Origin: Belnapia sp. F-4-1 | Lineage (GTDB): Bacteria; Pseudomonadota; Alphaproteobacteria; Acetobacterales; Acetobacteraceae | Length of the DNA stretch: 64,000 bases | Direction of reading: 5' to 3' | Assembly: GCF_000802185.1 (NCBI RefSeq) | Contig: NZ_KN676113.1 | Location: 2,605,011 to 2,669,010 of the forward strand | In this document: positions 7,880 through 16,117 of the stretch, piece after piece | Layout: every line of letters starts with the position of its first letter | Numbering within the stretch: the first letter of the stretch is position 1 | Position numbers and translations under genes: made by a program | The notes under the pieces: model-generated | Databases searched by the model: none | Told to the model about the DNA's origin: nothing | What the model saw: the letters and a program-made list of their open reading frames with translations, nothing else

Positions 7880-8515
7880 TCATTCCTTGGACATGGCGGC
7901 GATGGCAGCCGCGAGCGCCCGCAGTTCGGCTGCGGCGGGGCTCTTCGGCGCGGACTCGGTCACCGCGAGCCCATCGAGGAAGGCGGTGACGAATTCAACC
8001 CTGTTGCCGAGGCTGCTCCCCAGTACCGGCACGCCGCGCTCGGCGAGCGCCGCCCGGATGCTCTCCCGCAGCCGGCCCTGCGCGGGCACGCGGTTGAGCA
8101 CGGCGGTGACACGGCGATGCGCCTCGACCGCCAGCTTCACCGTCGCCTCGCTGGCCCAGAAATCGGCGGGCGAGGGTTGCATCGGCATCAGGATGAGGTC
8201 GGCGGCGCGGATCACCTGCTTCGTCTCGGTCTCGGCATGGGGCGGGGTGTCGACGATGACGAAGTCCTGGTCGCGCCGCAGCCGGTCCAGCGCACCCGGG
8301 ACGCGCCAGCCGGAGGGGCTGTCGAAGCTCAGCGACCGGGCGCGGGCGCCCTGCTTCTGCCGCTCCTGGTGCCAGCGGGCGAGGGATTGCTGCGGGTCCG
8401 TATCCAGCAGGGTGACGCGGTGGCCCTCGCCCGCCAGCGCCGCCGCCAGGTTGGCCGCGACGGTCGACTTCCCGGCGCCCCCCTTCTGCTGCGCCACTGC
8501 CACGACGAAGGCCAT
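7880..8515 (-). CDS. ParA/MinD-family ATPase, orphan
   Basis: 211 residues from ATG 8515. The deviant Walker A KGGAGKST is at residues 11-18 and Walker B IVDTPP at about 85. The short length lacks the N-terminal DNA-binding extension of large ParA proteins, so this is a small type Ib-like ParA. No ParB or centromere-like repeats are visible nearby; instead it heads an operon with CopD and two acetyltransferases. It may position a cell component other than a plasmid. An in-frame upstream ATG at 8581 was rejected because homologous proteins begin directly before the Walker A strand. Confidence 0.82.
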   Translation of the reverse strand: MAFVVAVAQQKGGAGKSTVAANLAAALAGEGHRVTLLDTDPQQSLARWHQERQKQGARARSLSFDSPSGWRVPGALDRLRRDQDFVIVDTPPHAETETKQVIRAADLILMPMQPSPADFWASEATVKLAVEAHRRVTAVLNRVPAQGRLRESIRAALAERGVPVLGSSLGNRVEFVTAFLDGLAVTESAPKSPAAAELRALAAAIAAMSKE

Positions 8516-8625
8516 GCCTGCTGCTCCCTGCGCGAAAGCGGGCAACCTAGCCCGGATCGGCGCGGAGGCCAGCATCGCCATGCCGGGAGCCCCGGTTTAG
8601 CCTGGGCATCTTGAGGGAGGGTTGC

Positions 8626-9366
8626 ATGAACCAGCTTGATCTTCAGGGGCGTGTCGCCGCCATCACCGGCGGGGCGCGCGGCATCGGGCTCGCCATCGCC
8701 GAGCGCATGGCGGCAAGCGGTGGCCGCGTCGCGCTCTGGGATGTCGACCTGGCCGAGGCGGAACGGCAGGCGGCACGCCTCGGCGGCGTCGCGGCGCGGG
8801 TGGACGTGACCGACCTCGCGACGATCGAGGCCGCGCTCCAGGCGACCGAGGCGGCGCTCGGGCCGCTCGACATCCTCGTCGCCAATGCCGGGATCACCGG
8901 GCCGAATGCGCCGGTCGAGAGCTATCCGGTCGATGCCTGGCGGCAGGTGATCGAGATCGACCTGACGGGCGTCTTCCTCTGCTGCCGGGCGGTGGTGCCG
9001 GGGATGCGGGCGCGCAACTACGGCCGCATCGTCAACATCGCCTCGGTCGCCGGCAAGGAGGGCAACCCGAATGCCGCGGCCTACTCGGCGGCGAAGGCGG
9101 GGGTGATCGGCCTGACCAAGTCGCTCGGCAAGGAGCTGGCGACCACCGGCATCCGGGTGAATTGCGTGACGCCGGCGGCGGCGAAGACCGACATCTTCAA
9201 GCAGATGACCGAGGCGCAGATCGGCTACATGCTCAGCAAGATCCCGGCGAACCGCTTCGTCGATGTCGAGGAGATCGCGGCGCTTGCCTGCTGGCTGGCG
9301 ACCGAGGATTGCAGCTTCTCGACCGGGGCGGTGTTCGACGTGTCGGGTGGCCGGGCGACCTACTGA
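8626..9366 (+). CDS. Short-chain dehydrogenase/reductase (FabG-like)
   Basis: 246 residues with the full classical SDR set: TGGARGIG cofactor loop (14-21), D60 after the fourth strand, NAG at 87-89, catalytic S140, Y153 and K157. Likely an NAD(P)-dependent oxidoreductase acting on a hydroxy/keto substrate. The C-terminal [16 protein letters not shown] is the usual end of the family. ATG at 8626 follows a GGGAGGG ribosome site; an in-frame ATG five codons upstream lacks one. It is divergent from the parA operon and converges on the DsbA-like gene with a 1-base gap. Substrate unknown. Confidence 0.88.
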   Translation: MNQLDLQGRVAAITGGARGIGLAIAERMAASGGRVALWDVDLAEAERQAARLGGVAARVDVTDLATIEAALQATEAALGPLDILVANAGITGPNAPVESYPVDAWRQVIEIDLTGVFLCCRAVVPGMRARNYGRIVNIASVAGKEGNPNAAAYSAAKAGVIGLTKSLGKELATTGIRVNCVTPAAAKTDIFKQMTEAQIGYMLSKIPANRFVDVEEIAALACWLATEDCSFSTGAVFDVSGGRATY

Positions 9367-9367
9367 G

Positions 9368-10042
9368 CTAGGCCGCCTGCTGGCGAAGGATGGCAAGGCC
9401 CCGTCGGATCGCCTCCGCGATCCGCTCGGCCGGCATCGCCCCGCTGAACAGCACATGCCCGTCGAGCGCGAAGGTCGGCACGCCGGAGAGGCCCATCTGG
9501 CGAAAGCCGGCATCCTCGGCGCGGATTTCCTCGGCCCCTTCGCTGCTGGCGAGGAAGGCCGCGGCCGCTTCGGCATCGAGCCCCGCCTCGCCGGCCAGCG
9601 CGGCGAGCACCTCGGGCTGGCCGATATCCCGGCCTTCCTGGAAATAGGCGCGGAAGATCGCCTCCTTCACGGCCGATTGCAGGGCGAGGCTGCGCTCCCC
9701 GGCCCAATGGATCAGGCGGTGCGCGGCGATGGTGTTCGGCGTCCGCTGCATCAGGTCGTGGCGGAATTCGAGTCCGGCGGCACGACCGGCCGTGGCGACC
9801 TGCGCATCCAGCTCCCGCCCACGCGCCTCGCTGCCGAATTTGGCGGCGCGGTAGCTGGCGCGGTCGACACCCTCCGCTGGCATGTCCGGGTTGAGCTGGA
9901 AGGCGCGCCAATGCACCTCGAACCGCTCGCCCTCGTCTGCCAGGAGGGCCAGCGCGCCTTCGAGGTTGCGCTTGCCGATCCAGCACCAGGGGCAGATGGC
10001 GTCGGAGACCACGTCGATCCGCGAGGGGCGGGGCTGGTCCAT
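9368..10042 (-). CDS. DsbA/FrnE-family thioredoxin-fold oxidoreductase
   Basis: 224 residues with the redox motif C17-P-W-C20 right after the first strand and the cis-proline loop SGVPTF at about 186-191. The helical insert between them is typical of the DsbA/FrnE (2-hydroxychromene-2-carboxylate isomerase-like) family. There is no signal peptide, so it probably acts in the cytoplasm, unlike true DsbA. ATG 10042 is preceded by AGGAGA. It is divergent from cysK across a 120-base promoter region. Confidence 0.85.
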   Translation of the reverse strand: MDQPRPSRIDVVSDAICPWCWIGKRNLEGALALLADEGERFEVHWRAFQLNPDMPAEGVDRASYRAAKFGSEARGRELDAQVATAGRAAGLEFRHDLMQRTPNTIAAHRLIHWAGERSLALQSAVKEAIFRAYFQEGRDIGQPEVLAALAGEAGLDAEAAAAFLASSEGAEEIRAEDAGFRQMGLSGVPTFALDGHVLFSGAMPAERIAEAIRRGLAILRQQAA

Positions 10043-10162
10043 GGGTATTCTCCTGCTGGTCCCGGCAAGGTCGGCCCTCGGCCTTGCCGGTGCAAGATGC
10101 GTCCCGCTGGACTAGCGCCCGGCGTGCCACCATCTTCCCCGGCGCAACCGGGAGGAGCCCCG

Positions 10163-11077
10163 ATGAAGGTCCAGAACGTCCTCGCCACCATCGGCGGCAC
10201 GCCGCATATCCGCCTCAACCGGCTCTTCGCCGGAGCGGAGGTCTGGATCAAGTCGGAGCGGTCGAATCCGGGCGGCTCGATCAAGGACCGCATCGCGCTG
10301 TCCATGGTGGAAGCGGCCGAGGCGTCCGGCGTGCTGAAGCCGGGCGGCACGATCGTCGAGCCGACCTCGGGCAATACCGGCATCGGCCTCGCCATGGTGG
10401 CGGCGGTGAAGGGCTACCGGCTGATCCTCGTCATGCCGGAAAGCATGTCGGTCGAGCGGCGGCGGCTGATGCTGGCCTATGGCGCGAGCTTCGACCTGAC
10501 GCCGCGGGCGGGCGGGATGAAGGCCGCCATCGCCCGGGCGCAGGAGATCGTCGCCGCGACGCCCGGCGCCTGGCTGGCGCAGCAATTCGAGAATCCGGCC
10601 AACCCGGAGGTCCATGCCCGCACCACCGCGCAGGAAATCCTGCAGGACTTCCCGGAGGGAATCGATGCGCTCATCACCGGCGTCGGCACTGGCGGGCACA
10701 TCACCGGCTGCGCGCGGGTGCTGAAGGCGCAGTGGCCGGGCCTGAAGGTCTTCGCGGTGGAGCCCGCGGCCTCGCCGGTGATCTCGGGCGGCGAGCCCTC
10801 GCCGCACCCGATCCAGGGCATCGGCGCCGGCTTCATCCCGGCGAATCTGGAAACCGGGCTGCTCGACGGCGTCGTCAAGGTCCAGGCCGACGACGCCAAG
10901 GAGTATGCCCGGCGCTCGGCGCGCGAGGAGGGGCTGCTGGTCGGCATCTCCTCCGGCGCGACGCTCGCCGCCATCGCGCAGAAGCTGCCGGAACTGCCCT
11001 CCGGGGCGCGGGTGCTCGGCTTCAACTACGACACCGGCGAGCGTTACTTCTCGGTCGCTGATTTCCTGCCGGAGTGA
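10163..11077 (+). CDS. cysK: Cysteine synthase (O-acetylserine sulfhydrylase)
   Basis: 304 residues, the usual size for the fold-type II PLP enzyme that makes cysteine from O-acetylserine and sulfide. The PLP lysine lies in [10 protein letters not shown] (K42), the substrate loop is EPTSGNTG (about 70-77), and the phosphate-binding loop is GVGTGGH (about 174-180). GISSGA near the C-terminus closes the site. ATG at 10163 follows GGGAGGAG by 7 bases. The next gene starts within or just after its stop. Could be the CysK or CysM type; motif layout favours CysK. Confidence 0.9.
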   Translation: MKVQNVLATIGGTPHIRLNRLFAGAEVWIKSERSNPGGSIKDRIALSMVEAAEASGVLKPGGTIVEPTSGNTGIGLAMVAAVKGYRLILVMPESMSVERRRLMLAYGASFDLTPRAGGMKAAIARAQEIVAATPGAWLAQQFENPANPEVHARTTAQEILQDFPEGIDALITGVGTGGHITGCARVLKAQWPGLKVFAVEPAASPVISGGEPSPHPIQGIGAGFIPANLETGLLDGVVKVQADDAKEYARRSAREEGLLVGISSGATLAAIAQKLPELPSGARVLGFNYDTGERYFSVADFLPE

Positions 11078-11082
11078 ACGGA

Positions 11083-11877
11083 ATGGCCGAGGAAACCCCG
11101 CTGCTGGTGACCCGCGAGGGCCCGGTGGTCCGTGCCACCATGAACCGGCCGGAACGCCGCAACGCCCTCAGCATGGCCATGGGCGAGGCCTGGGACCGGC
11201 TGCTGGCCGAACTCGCCACCGACCGCAGCGCGCGGGTGCTGGTGATCGCCGGCGCCGGCGGGCATTTCTGCGCCGGCCTCGACCTGACCGAGGTGGCCTC
11301 CGACGAGGCGCCGGAGCAGAAGCTGGCCCGGCAGCAGGCCCGCAACCGCCGCACCGGCGCCCGCTTTGCCGATATCGCGGCGCTGCCCCAGGTGGTGATC
11401 GCGGCGATCGAGGGTTCCTGCCATGCCGGCGGGCTCGGCTTCGCCTGCGCGGCGGATATCGCCCTGGCCGCCGGCAATGCCCGCTTCGCCGCGCCCGAGG
11501 TACGGCGTGGCCTGGTGCCGGCGCAGATCCTGCCCTGGCTGGTGCGGCGCATGGGGCGGCCGGCGGCGACGCGCCTGGTGCTGGAAGCGACGGTGATCGA
11601 CGCGGCGGAGGCCGGGCGGATCGGCGTGGTGCACCAGGTGCTGCCCGATGCGGCGGGGCTCGCGGCGCAGCTGGAGGCGACCATCGCCGCGGTGCTCGAG
11701 GGTGCGCCGGGGGCGCTGGCCGAGACCAAGGGGCTGCTGGCCGCCCTCGGGCCCATCGCGCCGGAGGCCTATGCCGAGGCGGGGGCGGCCGCCTTCGCCC
11801 GGACCGCGTCCAGCGAGGAGGCGCAGGAAGGCATCGCCGCTTTCAAGGCGAAGCGGAAGCCGCGCTGGGCCGGCTAA
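11083..11877 (+). CDS. Enoyl-CoA hydratase/isomerase family protein
   Basis: 264 residues of the crotonase fold. The oxyanion-hole segments are visible as HFCAGLDL (about 61-68) and the GSCHAGGLGFACA stretch (about 109-121); in this second segment hydratases usually have a Glu-Gly pair and here Ala-Gly appears, while a charged residue later (APEVRRGLVPA) fits the family. Function is likely a hydratase or isomerase on an acyl-CoA. ATG at 11083 sits 8 bases after GGAG; a GTG at 11074 overlapping the cysK stop is the alternative start. Co-transcribed with cysK by position. Confidence 0.8.
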   Translation: MAEETPLLVTREGPVVRATMNRPERRNALSMAMGEAWDRLLAELATDRSARVLVIAGAGGHFCAGLDLTEVASDEAPEQKLARQQARNRRTGARFADIAALPQVVIAAIEGSCHAGGLGFACAADIALAAGNARFAAPEVRRGLVPAQILPWLVRRMGRPAATRLVLEATVIDAAEAGRIGVVHQVLPDAAGLAAQLEATIAAVLEGAPGALAETKGLLAALGPIAPEAYAEAGAAAFARTASSEEAQEGIAAFKAKRKPRWAG

Positions 11878-11969
11878 CTGCTCTGGAAATCATTCGGGCT
11901 TGGCGGCCCGGGCGCAGTCGCCGGAGTCCTGGATGGCAAAGGGCCTTGAGCCATACCAATGGCTTGAAG

Positions 11970-12007
11970 CATGACCCGCGACGAGATGGTCGCGGGTCAT
12001 GGTATTT
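11970..12007 (+). terminator. Perfect 13-bp hairpin with T-rich tail
   Basis: CATGACCCGCGAC (11970-11982) pairs with GTCGCGGGTCATG (11989-12001) around a 6-base loop and is followed by GTATTTTG. It lies 92 bases after the enoyl-CoA hydratase stop and fits a rho-independent terminator for cysK-echA, although the T run is short. The same inverted repeat could also be a protein-binding site. Confidence 0.55.
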
Positions 12008-12238
12008 TGCCGTCCTCAGCCTGAGGGGTTCCGCGACGCAGCAAGACCGCAAGAAGTCTGCTTGGTGCTGCCGCTGATGAGCCGATCCGGAGGTTTTTGA
12101 GCCGACTCCAGGCCGCCCACTTCTTGGGTGCTTGCTTGGCGCAACGATCAGCGCGTCGAGGGTTAATTGGCTCGATGCGCCGTCCGTGCTCCGAGCCGAC
12201 AGGCAGCCAAGGGAGAAGATCACTTTTTCGGGAGATTC

Positions 12239-12250
12239 ATATCGCGATAT
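12239..12250. promoter_or_regulatory. Palindrome ATATCGCGATAT
   Basis: Perfect 12-base palindrome in the least GC-rich part of the intergenic region, 59 bases upstream of the small membrane protein start. It may be an operator or simply part of a promoter. Nothing else ties it to a regulator. Confidence 0.3.
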
Positions 12251-12309
12251 CGTGTATGCCGTGTGTATCGGCCTCCAAGGGGCCGTTCCTTGCGGAAGGG
12301 CGGCATTGC

Positions 12310-12522
12310 ATGCGCGACAAATCCCGTGGCGAATGGCGCATCGAAACCTTCGCGCTCGCCATCGCCGTCCTGTGGATGCTGGCGCTGCAACTCATCTGCG
12401 TCGTCCTCTGGGATGGCGGCTGGCTGACCCGTCAGGGCGCGCTGGTCCACTGGTTGCTCGTCGGCGTGCTTCCGCCGGCGCTTGCCCTCTGGCAGCTGGA
12501 AGGCCACCGGCCCGTGGCTTGA
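12310..12522 (+). CDS. Small two-helix membrane protein upstream of otsBA
   Basis: 70 residues from ATG 12310, with GGAAGGG about 9 bases upstream. Charged N-terminus (MRDKSRGEWRIE), a first membrane helix at about 13-33, a short loop with Gly-Gly-Trp, and a second helix at about 43-61, ending in EGHRPVA. No family recognised. The gap to otsB is 61 bases, same strand, so it may be carried on the trehalose transcript. Hydropathy and the ribosome site support it as real; a longer upstream extension in this frame does not look coding. Confidence 0.55.
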   Translation: MRDKSRGEWRIETFALAIAVLWMLALQLICVVLWDGGWLTRQGALVHWLLVGVLPPALALWQLEGHRPVA

Positions 12523-12583
12523 CAGGCCGGTCTCACGCAGCCGTGACGCAACCGCGGCGGCGATCTCTGCTTGTTCCGGCCGC

Positions 12584-13327
12584 ATGCCTGATCTCATCAC
12601 CCTGCCGCCGCCGCCCCGGGTTCCAGGCCTGGGGCCGATCGCGGATGCGGCGCTTTTCCTCGATTTCGACGGAACGCTGGTGGAGATCGCCCCGCGTCCC
12701 GACGCGGTGGTCGTGCCGGAGCAACTGCCGCCCCTGCTGCACCGGCTGACCGAGAGGCTGGGCGGCGCCCTGGCCGTGGTCAGCGGCCGGGCGCTCGCCG
12801 CGCTCGACCATTTCCTGCCGGTGCCGATACCCAAGGCGGGGGACCATGGCGCCTCGCTTCGCCCGGATCCCTTCGCCCCGCCCCTCCTGCCGGATTTCGC
12901 TGATGTTCCGCCGGAGTGGCGGGCCGCGGCCGGTACGCTGGTCGCCCAGCACCCTGGCGCGCTGGTGGAAGACAAGGCGCATGGCTTCGTCATCCATTAC
13001 CGCTTGGCGCCGGGCATGGGGGAGGCGGCGCGCGAGCTGCTTGCCGGCTTCGTTGCGCAGAACCCCCAGGCCTTCGACCTGCTCGAGGCCCGCATGGCCT
13101 GGGAACTCCGGCCGCACGGCGCTTCCAAGGCAACGGCGGTGCATGCGCTGATGACCCGCGCGCCCTTCACCGGCCGCACCCCCGTCTTCATCGGCGATGA
13201 CGTGACCGACGAGGAAGGGATGGAGGCCGCCCGCAGCTATGGCGGCCAGGGCTGGCGGCTCGATGACATGTTCGGCACCCCGCAGGTGCTGCGCGAATGG
13301 CTCGCCGAGGCCGCGTCCGGACGATGA
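12584..13327 (+). CDS. otsB: Trehalose-6-phosphate phosphatase
   Basis: 247 residues of the HAD superfamily. Motif I is LFLDFDGTL (about residues 24-32; D27 is the nucleophile), motif II VVSGR follows at about 66-70, and the acid pair is in FIGDDVTDEEG near residue 203. HGAS in the cap region fits trehalose phosphatases. It removes phosphate from trehalose-6-phosphate in the cytosol, producing the stress protectant trehalose. ATG at 12584 was preferred over an in-frame upstream ATG that lies inside the small membrane gene. Its stop overlaps the otsA start (ATGA). Confidence 0.9.
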   Translation: MPDLITLPPPPRVPGLGPIADAALFLDFDGTLVEIAPRPDAVVVPEQLPPLLHRLTERLGGALAVVSGRALAALDHFLPVPIPKAGDHGASLRPDPFAPPLLPDFADVPPEWRAAAGTLVAQHPGALVEDKAHGFVIHYRLAPGMGEAARELLAGFVAQNPQAFDLLEARMAWELRPHGASKATAVHALMTRAPFTGRTPVFIGDDVTDEEGMEAARSYGGQGWRLDDMFGTPQVLREWLAEAASGR

Positions 13328-14661
13328 GACAACGCCTCGTCATCGTCGCCAACCGCGTGCCCAATCCCAAGGACCGCGGCGCCACGGCCGGCGGCCTCGC
13401 GGTGGCCTTGCAGGACGCCGTTGCCCAGCGCGAGGCAATGTGGTTCGGCTGGTCCGGCCAGACCGCCGAAGCCACGGCGGCACGGCCGAACGAGCTGGTG
13501 CAGGGCAAGCTCACCTATGCGACGCTCGACCTCGGGCGTGGGGACTATTCCCGCTACTACACCGGCTTCGCCAATGCCGTGCTCTGGCCGACGCTGCACT
13601 ACCGGCTCGGCCTGGCTCGCTTCCTGCGGGAGGATTATGCCGGATACCGCGCGGTCAATGCCGCCTTCGCCGCCGCCCTCGCGCCGCTGCTGCGCCCGGA
13701 CGACCTGGTGTGGACGCACGACTTCCACCTTTTCCCCTTCGGGCGGGAGTTGCGGCGGCTCGGCTGCACCCAGCGGCAGGGCTTCTTCCTGCACGTGCCG
13801 TTTCCGCCCTTCGGCCTGTTCTGTGCCCTTCCGCGCGCGGAGGAGCTGCTGGCCGACCTCGCCGCCTATGACGTGATCGGCGTGCAGACCGAGGACGACG
13901 CCGCCAACCTGCGCGGCGCGCTGGAGGCAGTGGGGCAGGGCGAGGCCGCCCGCCGGGTCGCGGCCTTTCCCGTCGGCATCGACGCCGAGGCCTTCCTTCG
14001 CCTCGCCGAGCGGGCCCTGTCCCGTGCCGAGACCCGCCGCTTCGAGCAGAGCCTCGTCGGCCGTGCCCTCGTCATGGGCGTGGACCGGCTGGACTACACC
14101 AAGGGCCTGCCGCAGCGCTTCGCCGGCTATGCCCAGCTGCTGGCCCGCTTCACCGCCAATCGCGGCCGGGCGACCTATCTCCAGGTGACGCCCGTGTCGC
14201 GCGGCGACGTGGCGCAATACCGCAGCCTCCGGCGCGAGCTCGACGAATGGGCCGGGCGCATCAACGGGCAGTATGCCGAGCCCGACTGGGTGCCGTTGCG
14301 ATACATGACGCGGCCGGTGCAGCGGCCTGTGCTGGCAGGTTTCATGCGCCTTGCCCGGGTCGGGCTCGTGACGCCGCTGCGCGACGGGATGAACCTCGTC
14401 GCCAAGGAATACGTGGCGGCGCAGGATCCGGCCGATCCCGGCGTGCTGGTGCTGTCCCGCTTTGCCGGCGCCTCGCCCTCCATGCCGGGCGCGCTGCTGG
14501 TCAATCCGCTCGACCCGGACGAGATCGCCGAGAGCCTGGACGCGGCGCTCGCCATGCCGCGGGAGGAACGGGTGGCGCGCTGGCAGGCCAACCGCCCCGC
14601 CGTCTGGGAGGCGAGCGCCAAGGCCTGGAGCCAGTCCTTCCTGGCGGCGCTGGAGGGCTAG
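13324..14661 (+). CDS. otsA: Trehalose-6-phosphate synthase
   Basis: 445 residues of the GT20 family (GT-B fold). It joins UDP-glucose or a related donor to glucose-6-phosphate. Visible marks: N-terminal VIVANRVP, the WxGWSG stretch near 41-46, VWTHDFHLFPFGRELR around 134-149, MGVDRLDYTKG near 248-258, and the C-terminal RDGMNLVAKEYVAAQ. Length is slightly shorter than E. coli OtsA, the usual bacterial size. Start overlaps otsB stop by four bases. The TAG stop is formed by the first bases of an intergenic repeat. Confidence 0.92.
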   Translation: MRQRLVIVANRVPNPKDRGATAGGLAVALQDAVAQREAMWFGWSGQTAEATAARPNELVQGKLTYATLDLGRGDYSRYYTGFANAVLWPTLHYRLGLARFLREDYAGYRAVNAAFAAALAPLLRPDDLVWTHDFHLFPFGRELRRLGCTQRQGFFLHVPFPPFGLFCALPRAEELLADLAAYDVIGVQTEDDAANLRGALEAVGQGEAARRVAAFPVGIDAEAFLRLAERALSRAETRRFEQSLVGRALVMGVDRLDYTKGLPQRFAGYAQLLARFTANRGRATYLQVTPVSRGDVAQYRSLRRELDEWAGRINGQYAEPDWVPLRYMTRPVQRPVLAGFMRLARVGLVTPLRDGMNLVAKEYVAAQDPADPGVLVLSRFAGASPSMPGALLVNPLDPDEIAESLDAALAMPREERVARWQANRPAVWEASAKAWSQSFLAALEG

Positions 14662-14763
14662 AGCGGTTTCCGCTCGGCTGCGCTTGCGGAAACCGCTCCA
14701 GCCTGTTGCTCGAACGAGCAGATTGCCCTTTGGGTGTTTTCACCCGTTCGGGGTTTGCTCTAG
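14658..14763 (+). repeat. Intergenic palindromic repeat, copy 1
   Basis: 106 bases from CTAGAGCGG to GCTCTAG. Hairpin A: GAGCGGTTTCCGC (14661-14673) pairs with GCGGAAACCGCTC (14686-14698). Hairpin B half: TGCTCG-AA-CGAGCA (14707-14720) and GGGTG-TTTT-CACCC follow before GGTTTGCTCTAG. Matches copies at 27875 and, inverted, at 44811. The left end forms the otsA stop codon and the right end the stop codon of the convergent GST gene, so it probably ends transcription from both sides. Confidence 0.8.
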
Positions 14764-15395
14764 CTCAGCGGCACCGCGACATGGGTGCGGTAGGGCGTCC
14801 GCTCCCGCAGCCTCTCGTACCAGCCGCGCAGCCGCGGCAGGTCGGGCCGCTCGATCGGCAGCTGGAACCAGCGATGGAGGAAGCCGCCAAGGGCGATGTC
14901 GCCCAGGCCAAAGCCGCCGGCGATGTAGTTCCGCCCCTCCAGCGCCGCGTCGGCGATGCGCCAGAGCCGCGCCGCCGCCGCCTGCGCCGCCTCCGCCGCG
15001 GCGAGGTCGCGCCGTTCCGCCGGCGTCCGCACCCAGGTCCAGAAGATCACCCGCATCGGCTCGTTCATCGAGGCGAGCGTCCAGTCCATCCAGCGCTCGG
15101 CATCGGCCCGCGCCTCGGGCGCCTCCGCATAGAAGGCATTGCCGCCCGGCTGGGTGCGGCAGAGGTAGCGGAGGATCGCGTGGCTTTCCCAGAGCGTGTA
15201 GCCATGCGGCATGACGAGGGTCGGCACCGTGGCGTTCGGGTTCATCGCCGCATACTCGGCATCCCGCGTGCGGCCGAACTCCCCTCCGGCATCGATGCGG
15301 TGGAAGGGGATGGCCAGCTCGTCGAGCAGCCAGAGCACCTTCATCACATTGACCGAAGTGGCCCGGCCCCAGACGGTGATCGGCGAATGATCCAT
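14760..15395 (-). CDS. Glutathione S-transferase family protein (tandem copy 2)
   Basis: 211 residues. N-terminal thioredoxin-like domain (about 1-85) with the glutathione-contacting V-P-T-L segment and the ESHAILRYL helix, then an all-helical C-terminal domain containing GGFGLGDIALGGFLHRW. The start segment GRATSVNVMKVLWLLDEL has a Ser that may be the catalytic residue. Its stop codon comes from the adjacent intergenic repeat. A close paralog lies immediately upstream with a 3-base gap. The substrate is unknown. Confidence 0.85.
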   Translation of the reverse strand: MDHSPITVWGRATSVNVMKVLWLLDELAIPFHRIDAGGEFGRTRDAEYAAMNPNATVPTLVMPHGYTLWESHAILRYLCRTQPGGNAFYAEAPEARADAERWMDWTLASMNEPMRVIFWTWVRTPAERRDLAAAEAAQAAAARLWRIADAALEGRNYIAGGFGLGDIALGGFLHRWFQLPIERPDLPRLRGWYERLRERTPYRTHVAVPLS

Positions 15396-15398
15396 GGT

Positions 15399-16025
15399 TC
15401 AGCGCATCTCGACGGCAACATGGGTGGCGAAACCGGGGTGGCGCTCGCGCAGGCGGGCGTACCAGGCTTCGAGGCGGGGCATCGGCGCCCGCGCGACCGG
15501 CAGGGCGAACCAGCGGTGCAGATAGGGGCCGAGCGCGATGTCGGCCAGGGAGAAGCCACCGGCCACGTAGTCCCGGCCCTCGAGTTGCCGGTCCACCATC
15601 GCCCAGAGCCGCTCGGCCGCATCGCGCGCGCGGGCGGTGGCGGCGTGGTTGCGCTCGGCCTCGGGCGTGCGGACATAGGTGAAGAAGATCGTCACCATGG
15701 GCGGGTTCAGGCTGGCGAGCTGCCAGTCCATCCAGCGCTCGACATCGGCACGGGCGCGCGGTTCGGCGGGGTGGAGCGGGCTTCCCGGCGCATGGGTGGC
15801 AACCAGGTAGCGGAGGATCGAATTGCTCTCCCAGAGGGAGAAGCCGTCCGGCTCCTCGATGGTGGGCACCGTGCCGTTGGGGTTCATGGCAAGGTAGCCG
15901 GGCTCGTCGGTGCGGCCGAAGGCGCCGCCGGCCTCGATTCGCTCATAGGGAAGGCGAAGCTCCTCGCAGAGCCAGAGCAGCTTCATCACGTTGCTCGAGC
16001 TGGTGCGGCCCCAGAGCCTCAGCAT
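15399..16025 (-). CDS. Glutathione S-transferase family protein (tandem copy 1)
   Basis: 208 residues, paralogous along its whole length to the next gene: GRTSSSNVMKLLWLCEEL, NPNGTVPTIEEPDG, ESNSILRYL and GGFSLADIALGPYLHRW line up with the downstream copy. The V-P-T-I/ESNSI pair is the GST glutathione-binding core. Role could be detoxification or a lyase-type reaction; not resolvable. ATG at 16025; the pair is divergent from dsbB across 92 bases. Confidence 0.85.
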   Translation of the reverse strand: MLRLWGRTSSSNVMKLLWLCEELRLPYERIEAGGAFGRTDEPGYLAMNPNGTVPTIEEPDGFSLWESNSILRYLVATHAPGSPLHPAEPRARADVERWMDWQLASLNPPMVTIFFTYVRTPEAERNHAATARARDAAERLWAMVDRQLEGRDYVAGGFSLADIALGPYLHRWFALPVARAPMPRLEAWYARLRERHPGFATHVAVEMR

Positions 16026-16117
16026 CGCCCTGCCTCCCCCGATCCGGCGCGGACCCTATGCGCCCTTGGCCGCGCGGTCCAGTTGCGCCGGAGGCCAGGC
16101 GGCGCCACACAGGCGGC

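Larger units (their letters stand above)
11878..12309. other. 432-base stretch without a convincing gene
   Basis: Several reading frames cross it but none has a ribosome site, family motif or the codon use of neighbours. It holds a perfect hairpin with a T-rich tail (11970-12007) and, further right, a less GC-rich patch (about 12215-12270) with an ATATCGCGATAT palindrome. This patch may be the promoter region of the small membrane protein and otsBA. Confidence 0.5.

Noticed and set aside
7880-8515. ParA as a sign of a plasmid origin
   Set aside because: No ParB, no iteron-like repeats and surrounding genes are chromosomal in character.
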